Below, piece by piece: positions 1 to 4,978 of a DNA stretch of 5,688 nucleotides. The stretch is from Planctomycetota bacterium (GTDB lineage: Bacteria; Planctomycetota; Phycisphaerae; Sedimentisphaerales; Anaerohalosphaeraceae): positions 1 to 5,688 of the forward strand of contig DAOVVQ010000252.1 in NCBI GenBank assembly GCA_030637065.1, given 5' to 3'. Every line of letters starts with the position of its first letter. Position 1 is the stretch's first letter. The notes beneath the pieces are model-generated. The model made no database searches and was not told the origin of the DNA. It saw only the letters and a program-made list of their open reading frames with translations. Both the position numbers and the translations under genes were made by a program.

Positions 1-285
1 AATTGGGTTCGTTTGGGTTTGTTTTTTCGGGCTGCTTTTCACGCATTGTTTTGTAATCCCTTTTAAGATAAAGGCTTAGCGTCCATCATGGCCTTTTGAA
101 ATTGGGTTCGTTTCGCATTTTTAGTATTCTGGGCGAAATATCGCATACTACATGGCTCGGGGGCGAAATTGGGTTTGATTGGGTTTGTTTTTTTTGACGC
201 TTTCTTGATTGATTTATTATAAGTCCTTGTCGCGTAAGGATTAACGATGTTAAGAAATTGTTGAAATTGGGTTTGTTTCGCATTA
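1..285. repeat. Two-copy higher-order repeat of alternating A and B units, period about 166 bp
   Basis: Two unit types alternate. Unit A (1-27 and 167-192) starts AATTGGGTTYG and runs into GGGTTTG plus a T-run. Unit B (98-119 and 263-284) reads GAAATTGGGTT-Y-GTTTCGCATT. The A units are 166 bp apart and the B units 165 bp apart. The A-to-B linkers have diverged in sequence, but both keep a hairpin at the same offset: CCTTT/AAAGG at 59-63/70-74 and TCCTT/AAGGA at 224-228/236-240, each flanked by TAA and TTA that can also pair. Minus-strand reading gives peptides such as MRNKPNF and MRNEPNF, which I regard as a by-product of the repeat and not a protein. The array starts at the window edge and may continue to the left. 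The repeat is directly visible; its planctomycete character is recalled, and any function is unknown. Confidence 0.85.
122..150. repeat. Imperfect hairpin in the linker between units B1 and A2
   Basis: The outer arms TAGTAT (122-127) and ATACTA (145-150) are exact reverse complements. Inside them GCGA (133-136) pairs with TCGC (141-144) around an AATA loop. A five-base bulge, TCTGG (128-132), sits on the left side only. This gives ten base pairs within 29 bases. No T-run follows on either strand, so it does not look like an intrinsic terminator. It is part of the repeat region and may be a structured component of the element. Confidence 0.6.
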
Positions 286-293
286 TAGCACTC

Positions 294-353
294 AGTCCCA
301 ATAGATCGGGATTTCGCTTCGCTTAATTTCTGTTTGCTTCGCTCAATATTCAG
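294..353. repeat. Small hairpin plus near-duplicated GCTTCGCT motif at the right border of the repeat block
   Basis: TCCC (296-299) can pair with GGGA (308-311) around AATAGATC. It is followed by two near-copies of a 17-18-base motif 20 bp apart: one from 316 starting GCTTCGCTTAAT and one from 336 starting GCTTCGCTCAAT, each ending in a TTC-containing tail. The arrangement looks like a further module of the dispersed repeat to its left. No reading frame across it looks coding. Confidence 0.5.
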
Positions 354-605
354 TCCTGATGAATTGTGATCTTGTTTTGCTTAACATTGTTGGTTTGTTC
401 CTTTCCATTGTGTTTGATGTTTATAATACAGCGAAACGTATTTTCTGTCAAGTGAATTTTGTTGAAGTTTTCATTTTTTTTGGATGAGGACACAGGGGAA
501 GTGTCATCTCGGAAGCCGGGAACGGTAAGTATGCAAGAATGTTGACATTTTGTTTCCGGTAGAGTAGGTTCTTCGTGAAGTAGATATTATATGCATGGAG
601 AAAAC
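354..605. other. Non-coding A+T-rich stretch upstream of the lipoprotein gene
   Basis: I see no credible gene here. The stretch contains an isolated TATAAT at 422-427 without a convincing -35 at 16-18 bp. It also contains a T-run (about 472-480) and a small hairpin: GACAC (489-493) pairs with GTGTC (501-505), extended by GAT/ATC after a three-base bulge. The T-run lies before the hairpin on the + strand, so this is not a terminator for anything to the left. The likely promoter of the lipoprotein gene is listed separately. Confidence 0.5.
542..570 (+). promoter_or_regulatory. Possible sigma70-type promoter for the small lipoprotein gene
   Basis: A perfect -35 hexamer TTGACA (542-547) is followed after 17 bp by TAGGTT (565-570). 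The latter keeps the key TA....T positions of a -10 box but is otherwise weak. Transcription would start near 577, about 30 bases before the ATG at 606, leaving room for the GGAG ribosome site at 595. This is the best match upstream of the gene and remains a prediction. Confidence 0.4.
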
Positions 606-986
606 ATGAGAACTTCGATCTCGCTGATTATGATTTGCCTGATTTTTAGTGGATGTGATCGTAAGGGCAACAGTACGCCGATGTTTTCTGTACCGGATGG
701 TGTCACATATGAAAGCGATGGGGATTTGGAATCTCACGTGTTCCGTTGGGGCAATGGCGACGACATAACTTTATTCATGATTTTCGCACATCCAGCGGGA
801 CTTCCCGAGTCTATGGTTTATGAAATGGCTAACCAGATAGAAAAGCGGGCTGAACCGGCACTGAGGACTATTGAAGACATTGAATCAGTGCGTAAAACAT
901 CCGCAGACATCTCCGCAGGGAGGTTCAACGGCAGGGAAACCGATTTCTTGTGCACTGACAAAGACGGAAAGACAATTCACCAGTAA
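606..986 (+). CDS. Small putative lipoprotein of unknown function, possibly C-terminally truncated
   Basis: This encodes a 126-residue protein. An N-terminal hydrophobic stretch (residues about 4-15) ends in FSGC, a passable lipobox with Cys17 as the acylated residue, so it is probably a membrane-anchored lipoprotein. The body has an acidic/aromatic beginning (VPDGVTYESDGDLE), a hydrophobic strand (DDITLFMIFAHPAG) and a helical section. I do not recognise a named family. I chose ATG 606 over the in-frame ATG at 591 because GGAG (595-598) sits at good spacing for 606, the signal peptide then starts directly, and no ribosome site precedes 591. The last residues, CTDKDGKTIHQ, stop in what looks like the middle of a beta-strand domain. 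The stop lies 5 bp before an inverted repeat, which raises the possibility that the element displaced the original C-terminus. It converges on the LarA-family gene. Confidence 0.6.
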   Translation: MRTSISLIMICLIFSGCDRKGNSTPMFSVPDGVTYESDGDLESHVFRWGNGDDITLFMIFAHPAGLPESMVYEMANQIEKRAEPALRTIEDIESVRKTSADISAGRFNGRETDFLCTDKDGKTIHQ

Positions 987-991
987 ACCGC

Positions 992-1011
992 ATGGGTAAC
1001 AAGTTACCCAT
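992..1011. repeat. Inverted repeat with 9-bp perfect arms between the two convergent genes
   Basis: ATGGGTAAC (992-1000) and GTTACCCAT (1003-1011) are exact reverse complements around AA, followed by CCTACGGGG. No T-run follows on either strand, so it is not a textbook intrinsic terminator, though it sits between converging stop codons (984-986 and 1045-1047). The ATGGGTAAC...GTTACCCATCCTACG pattern resembles dispersed repeats I recall from many bacterial genomes. That resemblance was not checked by search. Confidence 0.7.
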
Positions 1012-1026
1012 CCTACGGGGCGTGTT

Positions 1027-1047
1027 GTGGTTTGTGGTTGGTGGTTA
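1027..1047. repeat. Three tandem 7-bp units GTGGTTN ending in the LarA-family stop codon
   Basis: GTGGTT occurs at 1027, 1034 and 1041, an exact period of seven, with last bases T, G and A. The third copy supplies the minus-strand TAA stop of the racemase-family gene (1045-1047). It is a short simple repeat, possibly slippage-derived, and no function is apparent. Confidence 0.6.
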
Positions 1048-2334
1048 CTTTTTTGTGTATATTGCTATTTTGTTTGCTCCGTCTATTATTGTTATTTTTG
1101 TTTTTGGGTTTTCTTTTAGCCAGTTGTTTACTACTTGTTGGGGGTTATTTGTTGGGCTTAGGTGTGCTGCCTCGATTTGGTCGTCTGGGATTTGGGAATG
1201 GATCCATATTTTGTTTAGTCGTTGGATCATTTGTGCGAATTTGTAGGGTTTGTGGCTGTATAGTTTGTAGTCGCCTTCTATTGAGTTTAGTATTTTGTCG
1301 ATCGGGTCGGTTAGGCGGTTGTAGAAGTTTTCTTTTGTGTGATCTTCGCCTACTCCTTTTGGGCAGGCTGAGATGAAGAGGACCTCGCCGCCGTCTTTTA
1401 CGGCCTGTTTGGTTAGTTCGAGGGCCCTTTGCGAGATGTATAGGTCTACGTCGTTTGGCAGGCCTCCGGGTGATACTATGAGGCGATGGGTGGGGGTTAC
1501 CGCGTGGGCGTTTTGTTTGTCGCAGGTGTCGAAGGCCTTTCCGCAGATCATCTCGGCGTCGCCGAAGCCGGACCACTGTATCTTTGACGAGGTGCTTATC
1601 GTCAGGAGGGCGAAAACGGATCTTTGTTTGACGATCAGATGCATTGCTTCGAGTTGGTCGGCTGCTAAGGGGTTGTTTCTTCGGGTCTCGTTTCGGTGCC
1701 AGGGGTGCAGGCCGAAGGTTGAGTTTTCGTCGAGGGCGAGGCTGTGGTTCTGCTCGGCGGTTTGGTAGGCGCATATTCCGGGTACGAAATTCTTTATCGG
1801 GTTGGAGTATCCGCCGAAGTAGTGGCATTTGACGTCGGAGAGGACGAGAAAAACCTCTGCTTCCCGGATACAGGCATTAAATAGCACATCGGTTCCGCGC
1901 GAGGTCTTGCCGGCGTTTATGAGTTGGTCGGCTCGGTGATCGTGGGTGTGTAAACGGAAGTCGGCGAGGGCAGCGCTTTGGGCGGCGTTGGTGATCACAT
2001 CCTTTATTGCTTCGTTTTGGGGGGTATCGGCGTTGTGGGTGCCGGTGCAGATCACGAACTGAACGTGGCTGGCGCCGGTGAGCAGTGGGAACAATTCGGC
2101 GGCGATGTCAGACAGGGGCATGTCCCGCGTGCCGTCGGCGAGAAGAATGCAGAGGCGTTTGCCGTTGATTGCCAGTTGGAACTCGCTGACGTGCCTTGGG
2201 TCGAGGGCCTGGCGGACGAGCGTTTGGTTGTCGGGGCCTTCGGGGCTTTGCCACGGGCGGATGATGTCGGCGATATTTTCCTCGGGGATAGCGAGGGTGA
2301 TGATTTCTTTGCCGTAATGGAGTTTTATTTGCAT
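1045..2334 (-). CDS. larA: LarA-family nickel-dependent 2-hydroxyacid racemase/epimerase (DUF2088)
   Basis: This is a 429-residue protein, close to the length of Lactobacillus LarA, which racemises lactate in the cytoplasm with a nickel-pincer nucleotide bound to a lysine. Visible motifs in order are ADGTR (66-70), TGTH (97-100), CHYFGGYSNPIKNFVPG (170-186), QNHS (195-198) and GGLPNDVDLY (290-299). By family knowledge, Lys181 would carry the cofactor, His197 would bind nickel, and His100 and His171 would be the proton-transfer pair. Arg70 would hold the substrate carboxylate. After DVDLY the protein reads ISQR, so the position of LarA Lys298 appears to be Arg303. That suggests a substrate other than lactate, possibly a larger hydroxyacid or sugar acid. 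No cofactor-building genes (larB, larC, larE) are present here. The ATG at 2334 fits the family start; only a weak AGG lies about 8 bases upstream of it. The family is near certain, the substrate unknown. Confidence 0.93.
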   Translation of the reverse strand: MQIKLHYGKEIITLAIPEENIADIIRPWQSPEGPDNQTLVRQALDPRHVSEFQLAINGKRLCILLADGTRDMPLSDIAAELFPLLTGASHVQFVICTGTHNADTPQNEAIKDVITNAAQSAALADFRLHTHDHRADQLINAGKTSRGTDVLFNACIREAEVFLVLSDVKCHYFGGYSNPIKNFVPGICAYQTAEQNHSLALDENSTFGLHPWHRNETRRNNPLAADQLEAMHLIVKQRSVFALLTISTSSKIQWSGFGDAEMICGKAFDTCDKQNAHAVTPTHRLIVSPGGLPNDVDLYISQRALELTKQAVKDGGEVLFISACPKGVGEDHTKENFYNRLTDPIDKILNSIEGDYKLYSHKPYKFAQMIQRLNKIWIHSQIPDDQIEAAHLSPTNNPQQVVNNWLKENPKTKITIIDGANKIAIYTKK

Positions 2335-2355
2335 TTCGATTACCTGTCTGCTTTG

Positions 2356-2442
2356 TTTCGCCCCTTCAGGGCTTAGGTGTCCCGGTTGCCCGATACCCAG
2401 GGCGTTGCCCTGGGCTGTATTGTTTTCGCCCCTTCAGGGCTT
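2356..2442. repeat. Compound palindromic repeat: two 19-bp copies flanking a CCCAGGGC hairpin
   Basis: An identical 19-base sequence, TTTCGCCCCTTCAGGGCTT, occurs at 2356-2374 and 2424-2442. Each copy holds a GCCC/GGGC mini-stem. Between them CCCAGGGC (2396-2403) and GCCCTGGG (2407-2414) form a perfect 8-bp stem around GTT. The block starts 22 bp upstream of the LarA-family ATG. The CCCAGGGCGTTGCCCTGGG type of motif with GCCCCTTCAGGGC nearby is one I recall as a high-copy dispersed element in planctomycetes and related phyla. Reading frames that cross it are artefacts of the repeat. Confidence 0.8.
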
Positions 2443-2453
2443 TGCTCGCTGCT

Positions 2454-2483
2454 AAGATACACGTTATTTATGGGGGTAATCAA
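2454..2483 (-). promoter_or_regulatory. Possible promoter for the LarA-family gene
   Basis: Read on the minus strand, TTGATT (2483-2478) is followed after 18 bp by TATCTT (2459-2454). Each hexamer matches four of six consensus bases. If real, transcription would begin near 2447 and the entire compound palindromic repeat (2356-2442) would lie in a leader of about 110 bases. Matches of this quality arise by chance, so this is tentative. Confidence 0.25.
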
Positions 2484-2536
2484 GTTAAATCGGCGAAATG
2501 TGGTTTGGTTGGGGGCTGATGTGCATACGCCCATCG

Positions 2537-2571
2537 GTTTGCTTCGCAAACGCGCTGCCACCCTTGCTGGC
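2537..2571. repeat. Second hairpin block in the divergent intergenic region
   Basis: GTTTGC (2537-2542) and GCAAAC (2546-2551) pair perfectly around TTC. Immediately after, GCCA (2557-2560) can pair with TGGC (2568-2571) around CCCTTGC. Two adjacent hairpins without a following T-run look like another dispersed repeat module and not a terminator. Confidence 0.5.
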
Positions 2572-2653
2572 GGACTGGCGAGATTTTTTGGTGGTGTAAC
2601 TGCTTTGTTGGCAATGGTTTGCGCGGGATTGGTGAAAAAGGCATTTTTTTTGC

Positions 2654-2682
2654 TTGACAGATTCAAACAAGTGTTTTATACT
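2654..2682 (+). promoter_or_regulatory. Near-consensus sigma70-type promoter of the TetR-led efflux operon
   Basis: TTGACA (2654-2659) is a perfect -35. After exactly 17 bp comes TATACT (2677-2682), five of six bases of the -10 consensus. Transcription should start near 2689, giving a leader of about 38 bases before the ATG at 2727. It is the strongest promoter match in the window. Such a strong promoter in front of an efflux repressor fits a normally repressed operon. Confidence 0.8.
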
Positions 2683-2692
2683 GTTGTTTGAA
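2662..2692. promoter_or_regulatory. Probable TetR operator overlapping the promoter
   Basis: TTCAAACAA (2662-2670) and TTGTTTGAA (2684-2692) are perfect 9-bp inverted arms separated by 13 bp. Together they span the promoter spacer, the -10 box and the likely start site. A secondary near-palindrome, AAACA-AG-TGTTT (2665-2676), lies inside the left half, so one or two regulator dimers might bind. The position just ahead of the TetR-family gene makes autorepression the likely role. The symmetry is seen directly; binding is inferred. Confidence 0.75.
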
Positions 2693-2726
2693 GTGGTTGT
2701 TTTAATTATTTGGATTGGTGTGTGCT

Positions 2727-3434
2727 ATGGGTGAGAATAGAGATAGTGGATTGGCGGGGGCTGAGGCTGACGTGAAGGCGGCTGCAGAATCGAAGTGCGG
2801 CGGTGAGGATGCTCGCAGCCGGCTTTTGGATGCTGGCGAGAGGCTTTTTGCCGATCGTGGGTATAAGCGGACGTCTGTTCGGCAGATCACTACGGCGGCT
2901 GGGTGCAATGTTGCAGCGGTGAATTATCATTTTGGCGGTAAGGCACGGCTTTATCGAGAGGTGTTTCTGGACCGTATGTTGGCGATGCGGGATACGAGGA
3001 TCGAGAGTATTCGGTCGGTGATGGCTGGTGGGGGCGGGAATGTTGCGTTGGAGGATCTGTTGGAGGCGTTTGCGCGGTCGTTTGTTGCGCCTTTGATGGA
3101 TAAGGACGGCGGTCGCGGTTTGCTGAAGCTGATGAGTCGGGAGATGCTGGACCCTCAGCTTCCCGATGCGATGTTTTTTCAGGAGGCGATCGCGCCGGTG
3201 TTTGCGGTGATGCAGGAGGCTTTGTCGGAGGTTTGTCCAGGTCTTGGTCAGCGGGAAGCGGCGATGTCGATCAAGTCTCTTGCGGGTCAGTTGGTGCATA
3301 CGCTTTGTGCTCATGACATGCTCGAGAAGGCCGGCGAGTTGGAGCCTGCGTTTTTTGAGATCGAGAGCAGTATCAGGCATATAATCAAGTTTTCTGCGGC
3401 GGGCGTTCGTGCCTGTGCAAAGGGGGATTCGTAA
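2727..3434 (+). CDS. TetR-family transcriptional repressor, CerR/DUF1956-like, likely controlling the efflux operon
   Basis: This is a 235-residue protein. The TetR N-terminal DNA-binding domain spans about residues 30-76, with the helix-turn-helix in SVRQITTAAGCNVAAVNYHF followed by the typical GGKARLYREVF. The C-terminal half (about 100-225), with RSFVAPLMD, LMSREMLDPQ and an SIKSLAGQLVH helix, resembles the CerR/CecR (DUF1956) ligand-binding domain. About 29 charged, low-complexity residues precede the DNA-binding domain, which is longer than usual. I chose ATG 2727; TTG 2715 and GTG 2718 are in frame upstream but have no better ribosome site. The stop (3432-3434) abuts the GTG of the outer-membrane factor, so the two are very probably translationally coupled. 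It should repress its own promoter and the downstream pump genes until a toxic ligand binds. Confidence 0.92.
   Translation: MGENRDSGLAGAEADVKAAAESKCGGEDARSRLLDAGERLFADRGYKRTSVRQITTAAGCNVAAVNYHFGGKARLYREVFLDRMLAMRDTRIESIRSVMAGGGGNVALEDLLEAFARSFVAPLMDKDGGRGLLKLMSREMLDPQLPDAMFFQEAIAPVFAVMQEALSEVCPGLGQREAAMSIKSLAGQLVHTLCAHDMLEKAGELEPAFFEIESSIRHIIKFSAAGVRACAKGDS
3421..3426 (+). promoter_or_regulatory. Ribosome binding site that supports the GTG start at 3435
   Basis: AGGGGG lies inside the last codons of the TetR gene, with 8 bases between it and GTG 3435. It supports the GTG placed directly after the TetR TAA, so ribosomes finishing the regulator can restart on the efflux gene. Confidence 0.6.
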
Positions 3435-4946
3435 GTGGTTAGGATCGGCGTTAGGATCGGTTTGTTGGCGTTTGTCGGGTCTTTGGCTTTGTCCGGGTGC
3501 ATGGTGGGGCCGGACTATGAGCGGCCGGAGACGGCGGCGGACGGGGACATCGCTTTTGTAAATGCTCCGTCATCGTGGAAAGACGCAGATGCTGGCGAAT
3601 CTGGCGGTGCGTGGTGGGAGAGTTTCGGCGACCCTGTGGTCAGCGAGCTTGTGGAGACGGCGCTGGCGAATAATACGAGTTTGTGGTCGGCGGCGGCGGC
3701 AGTGGACGAGTCGCGGGCGCTATTGGCGCAGAGCCATGGTGTTCGGCTGCCGGATGTTTCTTATTTGGGTTTGCGGGGGCGGGCGAAGAGTTCGTTTAAT
3801 TCGCCTGCCGGTCGCCTTAGTTTTATATCGCAGACGTATTCGCAGGAGCTGTCTATAAGTTATATCGCGGATATTTTTGGGAAGCTGCGGCGGGCCGAGC
3901 AGGGGGCTGTTGCCGATCTGTTGGCGACGGAGGCGGCCCGTGAGGCTCTTACGCATTCGGTTATCGCGCAGGTGGTGCGGGGACGGACGCGGATCGCGAC
4001 GTTGGAACGGTTGATCGAGATCGCTTTGGCTGATATCGAGAGTCGCAAGGATACGCTTGAGATCGTCGAGAGGCGGTATGGTCGGGGGCTGGTCAGTTCG
4101 CTTGACGTTCATCTGGCCAGGGAGAATCTTGCGGCTGCGGCGGCGTTTGAGCCACAATTGCGGCAGTCGCTTCAGTTGGCTCGTCACGGTCTGGATGTTT
4201 TGTTAGGGATGAGGGCGGGGGCCTCGGCTAACTTGCCGGATACGTTGGGCGATTTGCCGGATCTTTCGCCGGTTCCCGTTGGTTTGCCGGCTGGGCTGCT
4301 TGACCGGCGTCCGGATGTTCGGGCGGCGGAGTTTCAGCTTGTCGCCGCTACCGAGCGTGTGGGGGTGAGCGTTGCCGAGATGTTTCCTGATTTTACGCTG
4401 ACGGGCAGCGGTGGGTATCGGTCGGGGAAGTTCGCTACTTTGATGGACCCTGAGAGCGAGATTTGGGCGGGGGTGATAGGGCTTGCGGCGCCGGTGTTTA
4501 AGGGCGGGCGGCTCAAGGCCGGTGTCGAGGCAGCCAGGGCTCGCAGCGAGCGGGCGAGGGCGGCTTATGCCGGGGTGGTGCTCGAGGCGCTTCGTGAGGT
4601 TGAAGATGCGCTTGTTCGCTGCGAGATGCTGAGTTGGCGGATGAAGGAGCTTGAGGTTCGGCTTCGAGAGGCCCGCAGCGCCGAGGAGTTGGCCGACGAC
4701 CGTTATTCCAAGGGTCTGGAACGCATACTGATCGTGCTGGAGACGGAGCGGCGGCGGCGATTAGCGGAAAATGAGCTGGTTTCGACCAAGGGTCAGTTGT
4801 TCGGCGGGCGTATCGACTTGTTTTTGGCGCTGGGGGGCGACTGGGGGGTCGGCGATGAGGATGTTGCGGTGACTGGTGAGGTGGTGGTCGATCCTGAGGG
4901 CATTGCTGCGGCGGCGGATGAGAACAGTTATGTGAATTTGGAATAA
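3435..4946 (+). CDS. RND efflux outer-membrane factor lipoprotein (NodT/OprM family)
   Basis: This is a 503-residue outer-membrane channel that would join an inner-membrane RND pump and periplasmic adaptor into a trans-envelope exporter. A signal peptide ends in the lipobox LSGC (19-22), and Cys22 starts the family signature GCMVGPDYERP. Two OEP repeats follow (about 65-255 and 285-468). Family landmarks are ISYIADIFGKLRRA (141-154), RYGRGLVSSLDVHLA (214-228), LLDRRPDVRAAEFQL (288-302) with VSVAEMFPDFTLTG (311-324), APVFKGGRLKAGV (352-364), RYSKGLERILIVLETER (423-439) and the terminal DLFLALGGDW (461-470). Some 33 mostly acidic residues extend past the normal end. The GTG start is supported by the adjacent AGGGGG and by the immediately following signal peptide. 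A tandem stop, TAATAA, ends the gene, 32 bases before the adaptor start. Substrate cannot be predicted. Confidence 0.95.
   Translation: MVRIGVRIGLLAFVGSLALSGCMVGPDYERPETAADGDIAFVNAPSSWKDADAGESGGAWWESFGDPVVSELVETALANNTSLWSAAAAVDESRALLAQSHGVRLPDVSYLGLRGRAKSSFNSPAGRLSFISQTYSQELSISYIADIFGKLRRAEQGAVADLLATEAAREALTHSVIAQVVRGRTRIATLERLIEIALADIESRKDTLEIVERRYGRGLVSSLDVHLARENLAAAAAFEPQLRQSLQLARHGLDVLLGMRAGASANLPDTLGDLPDLSPVPVGLPAGLLDRRPDVRAAEFQLVAATERVGVSVAEMFPDFTLTGSGGYRSGKFATLMDPESEIWAGVIGLAAPVFKGGRLKAGVEAARARSERARAAYAGVVLEALREVEDALVRCEMLSWRMKELEVRLREARSAEELADDRYSKGLERILIVLETERRRRLAENELVSTKGQLFGGRIDLFLALGGDWGVGDEDVAVTGEVVVDPEGIAAAADENSYVNLE
3438..3460 (+). repeat. In-frame 12-bp tandem duplication in the signal peptide of the outer-membrane factor
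   Basis: GTTAGGATCGG occurs at 3438 and again at 3450, an exact 12-base period. It encodes VRIG twice (residues 2-9) and so doubles the positively charged n-region of the signal peptide. It probably arose by slippage, and the frame is kept. Confidence 0.8.
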
Positions 4947-4978
4947 TAAGACAGAGGGGTTTACGGACAGGTGAAGCG

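Larger units (their letters stand above)
2335..2726. other. Intergenic region between the divergent LarA-family and efflux-operon genes
   Basis: About 390 bases hold no credible gene. Frames of about 100 codons cross it on both strands, but they run through the palindromic repeats and show no recognisable domain or ribosome site. From left to right the region contains the compound repeat, a possible minus-strand promoter, a second hairpin block (2537-2571), and the strong promoter and operator of the efflux operon (2654-2692). Confidence 0.6.

Noticed and set aside
1..285. CRISPR array
   Set aside because: Only two copies of each unit, units imperfect, spacing 65-100 bp with structured spacers, and no cas genes in the window.
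86..301. Minus-strand frame of 71 codons with MRNKPNF/MRNEPNF peptides
   Set aside because: It reads straight through the A/B repeat units. The peptide motifs are translations of the DNA repeat, with no domain and no ribosome site.
422..427. TATAAT as a promoter -10 box
   Set aside because: No -35-like hexamer lies 16-18 bp upstream, and the site is about 180 bases from the nearest start codon.
483..508. Hairpin GACAC/GTGTC as an intrinsic terminator
   Set aside because: The T-run precedes the stem on the + strand and none follows on the minus strand. It may be a repeat or transposon-end remnant, but nothing supports that here.
504..737. Minus-strand frame of 77 codons
   Set aside because: Overlaps the start of the better-supported lipoprotein gene on the other strand and has no recognisable features.
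1373..2376. Several + strand frames opposite the LarA-family gene, up to 132 codons
   Set aside because: These are antisense shadows of a clearly conserved enzyme gene with all its motifs intact.
2377..2691. Frames of about 100 codons on both strands of the intergenic region
   Set aside because: They cross two palindromic repeat blocks, and the + frame ends inside the strong promoter/operator. No family resemblance is seen.
2706..3380. Minus-strand frame of 224 codons opposite the TetR gene
   Set aside because: Highly basic, low-complexity translation typical of an antisense shadow. The + strand carries a recognisable TetR domain.
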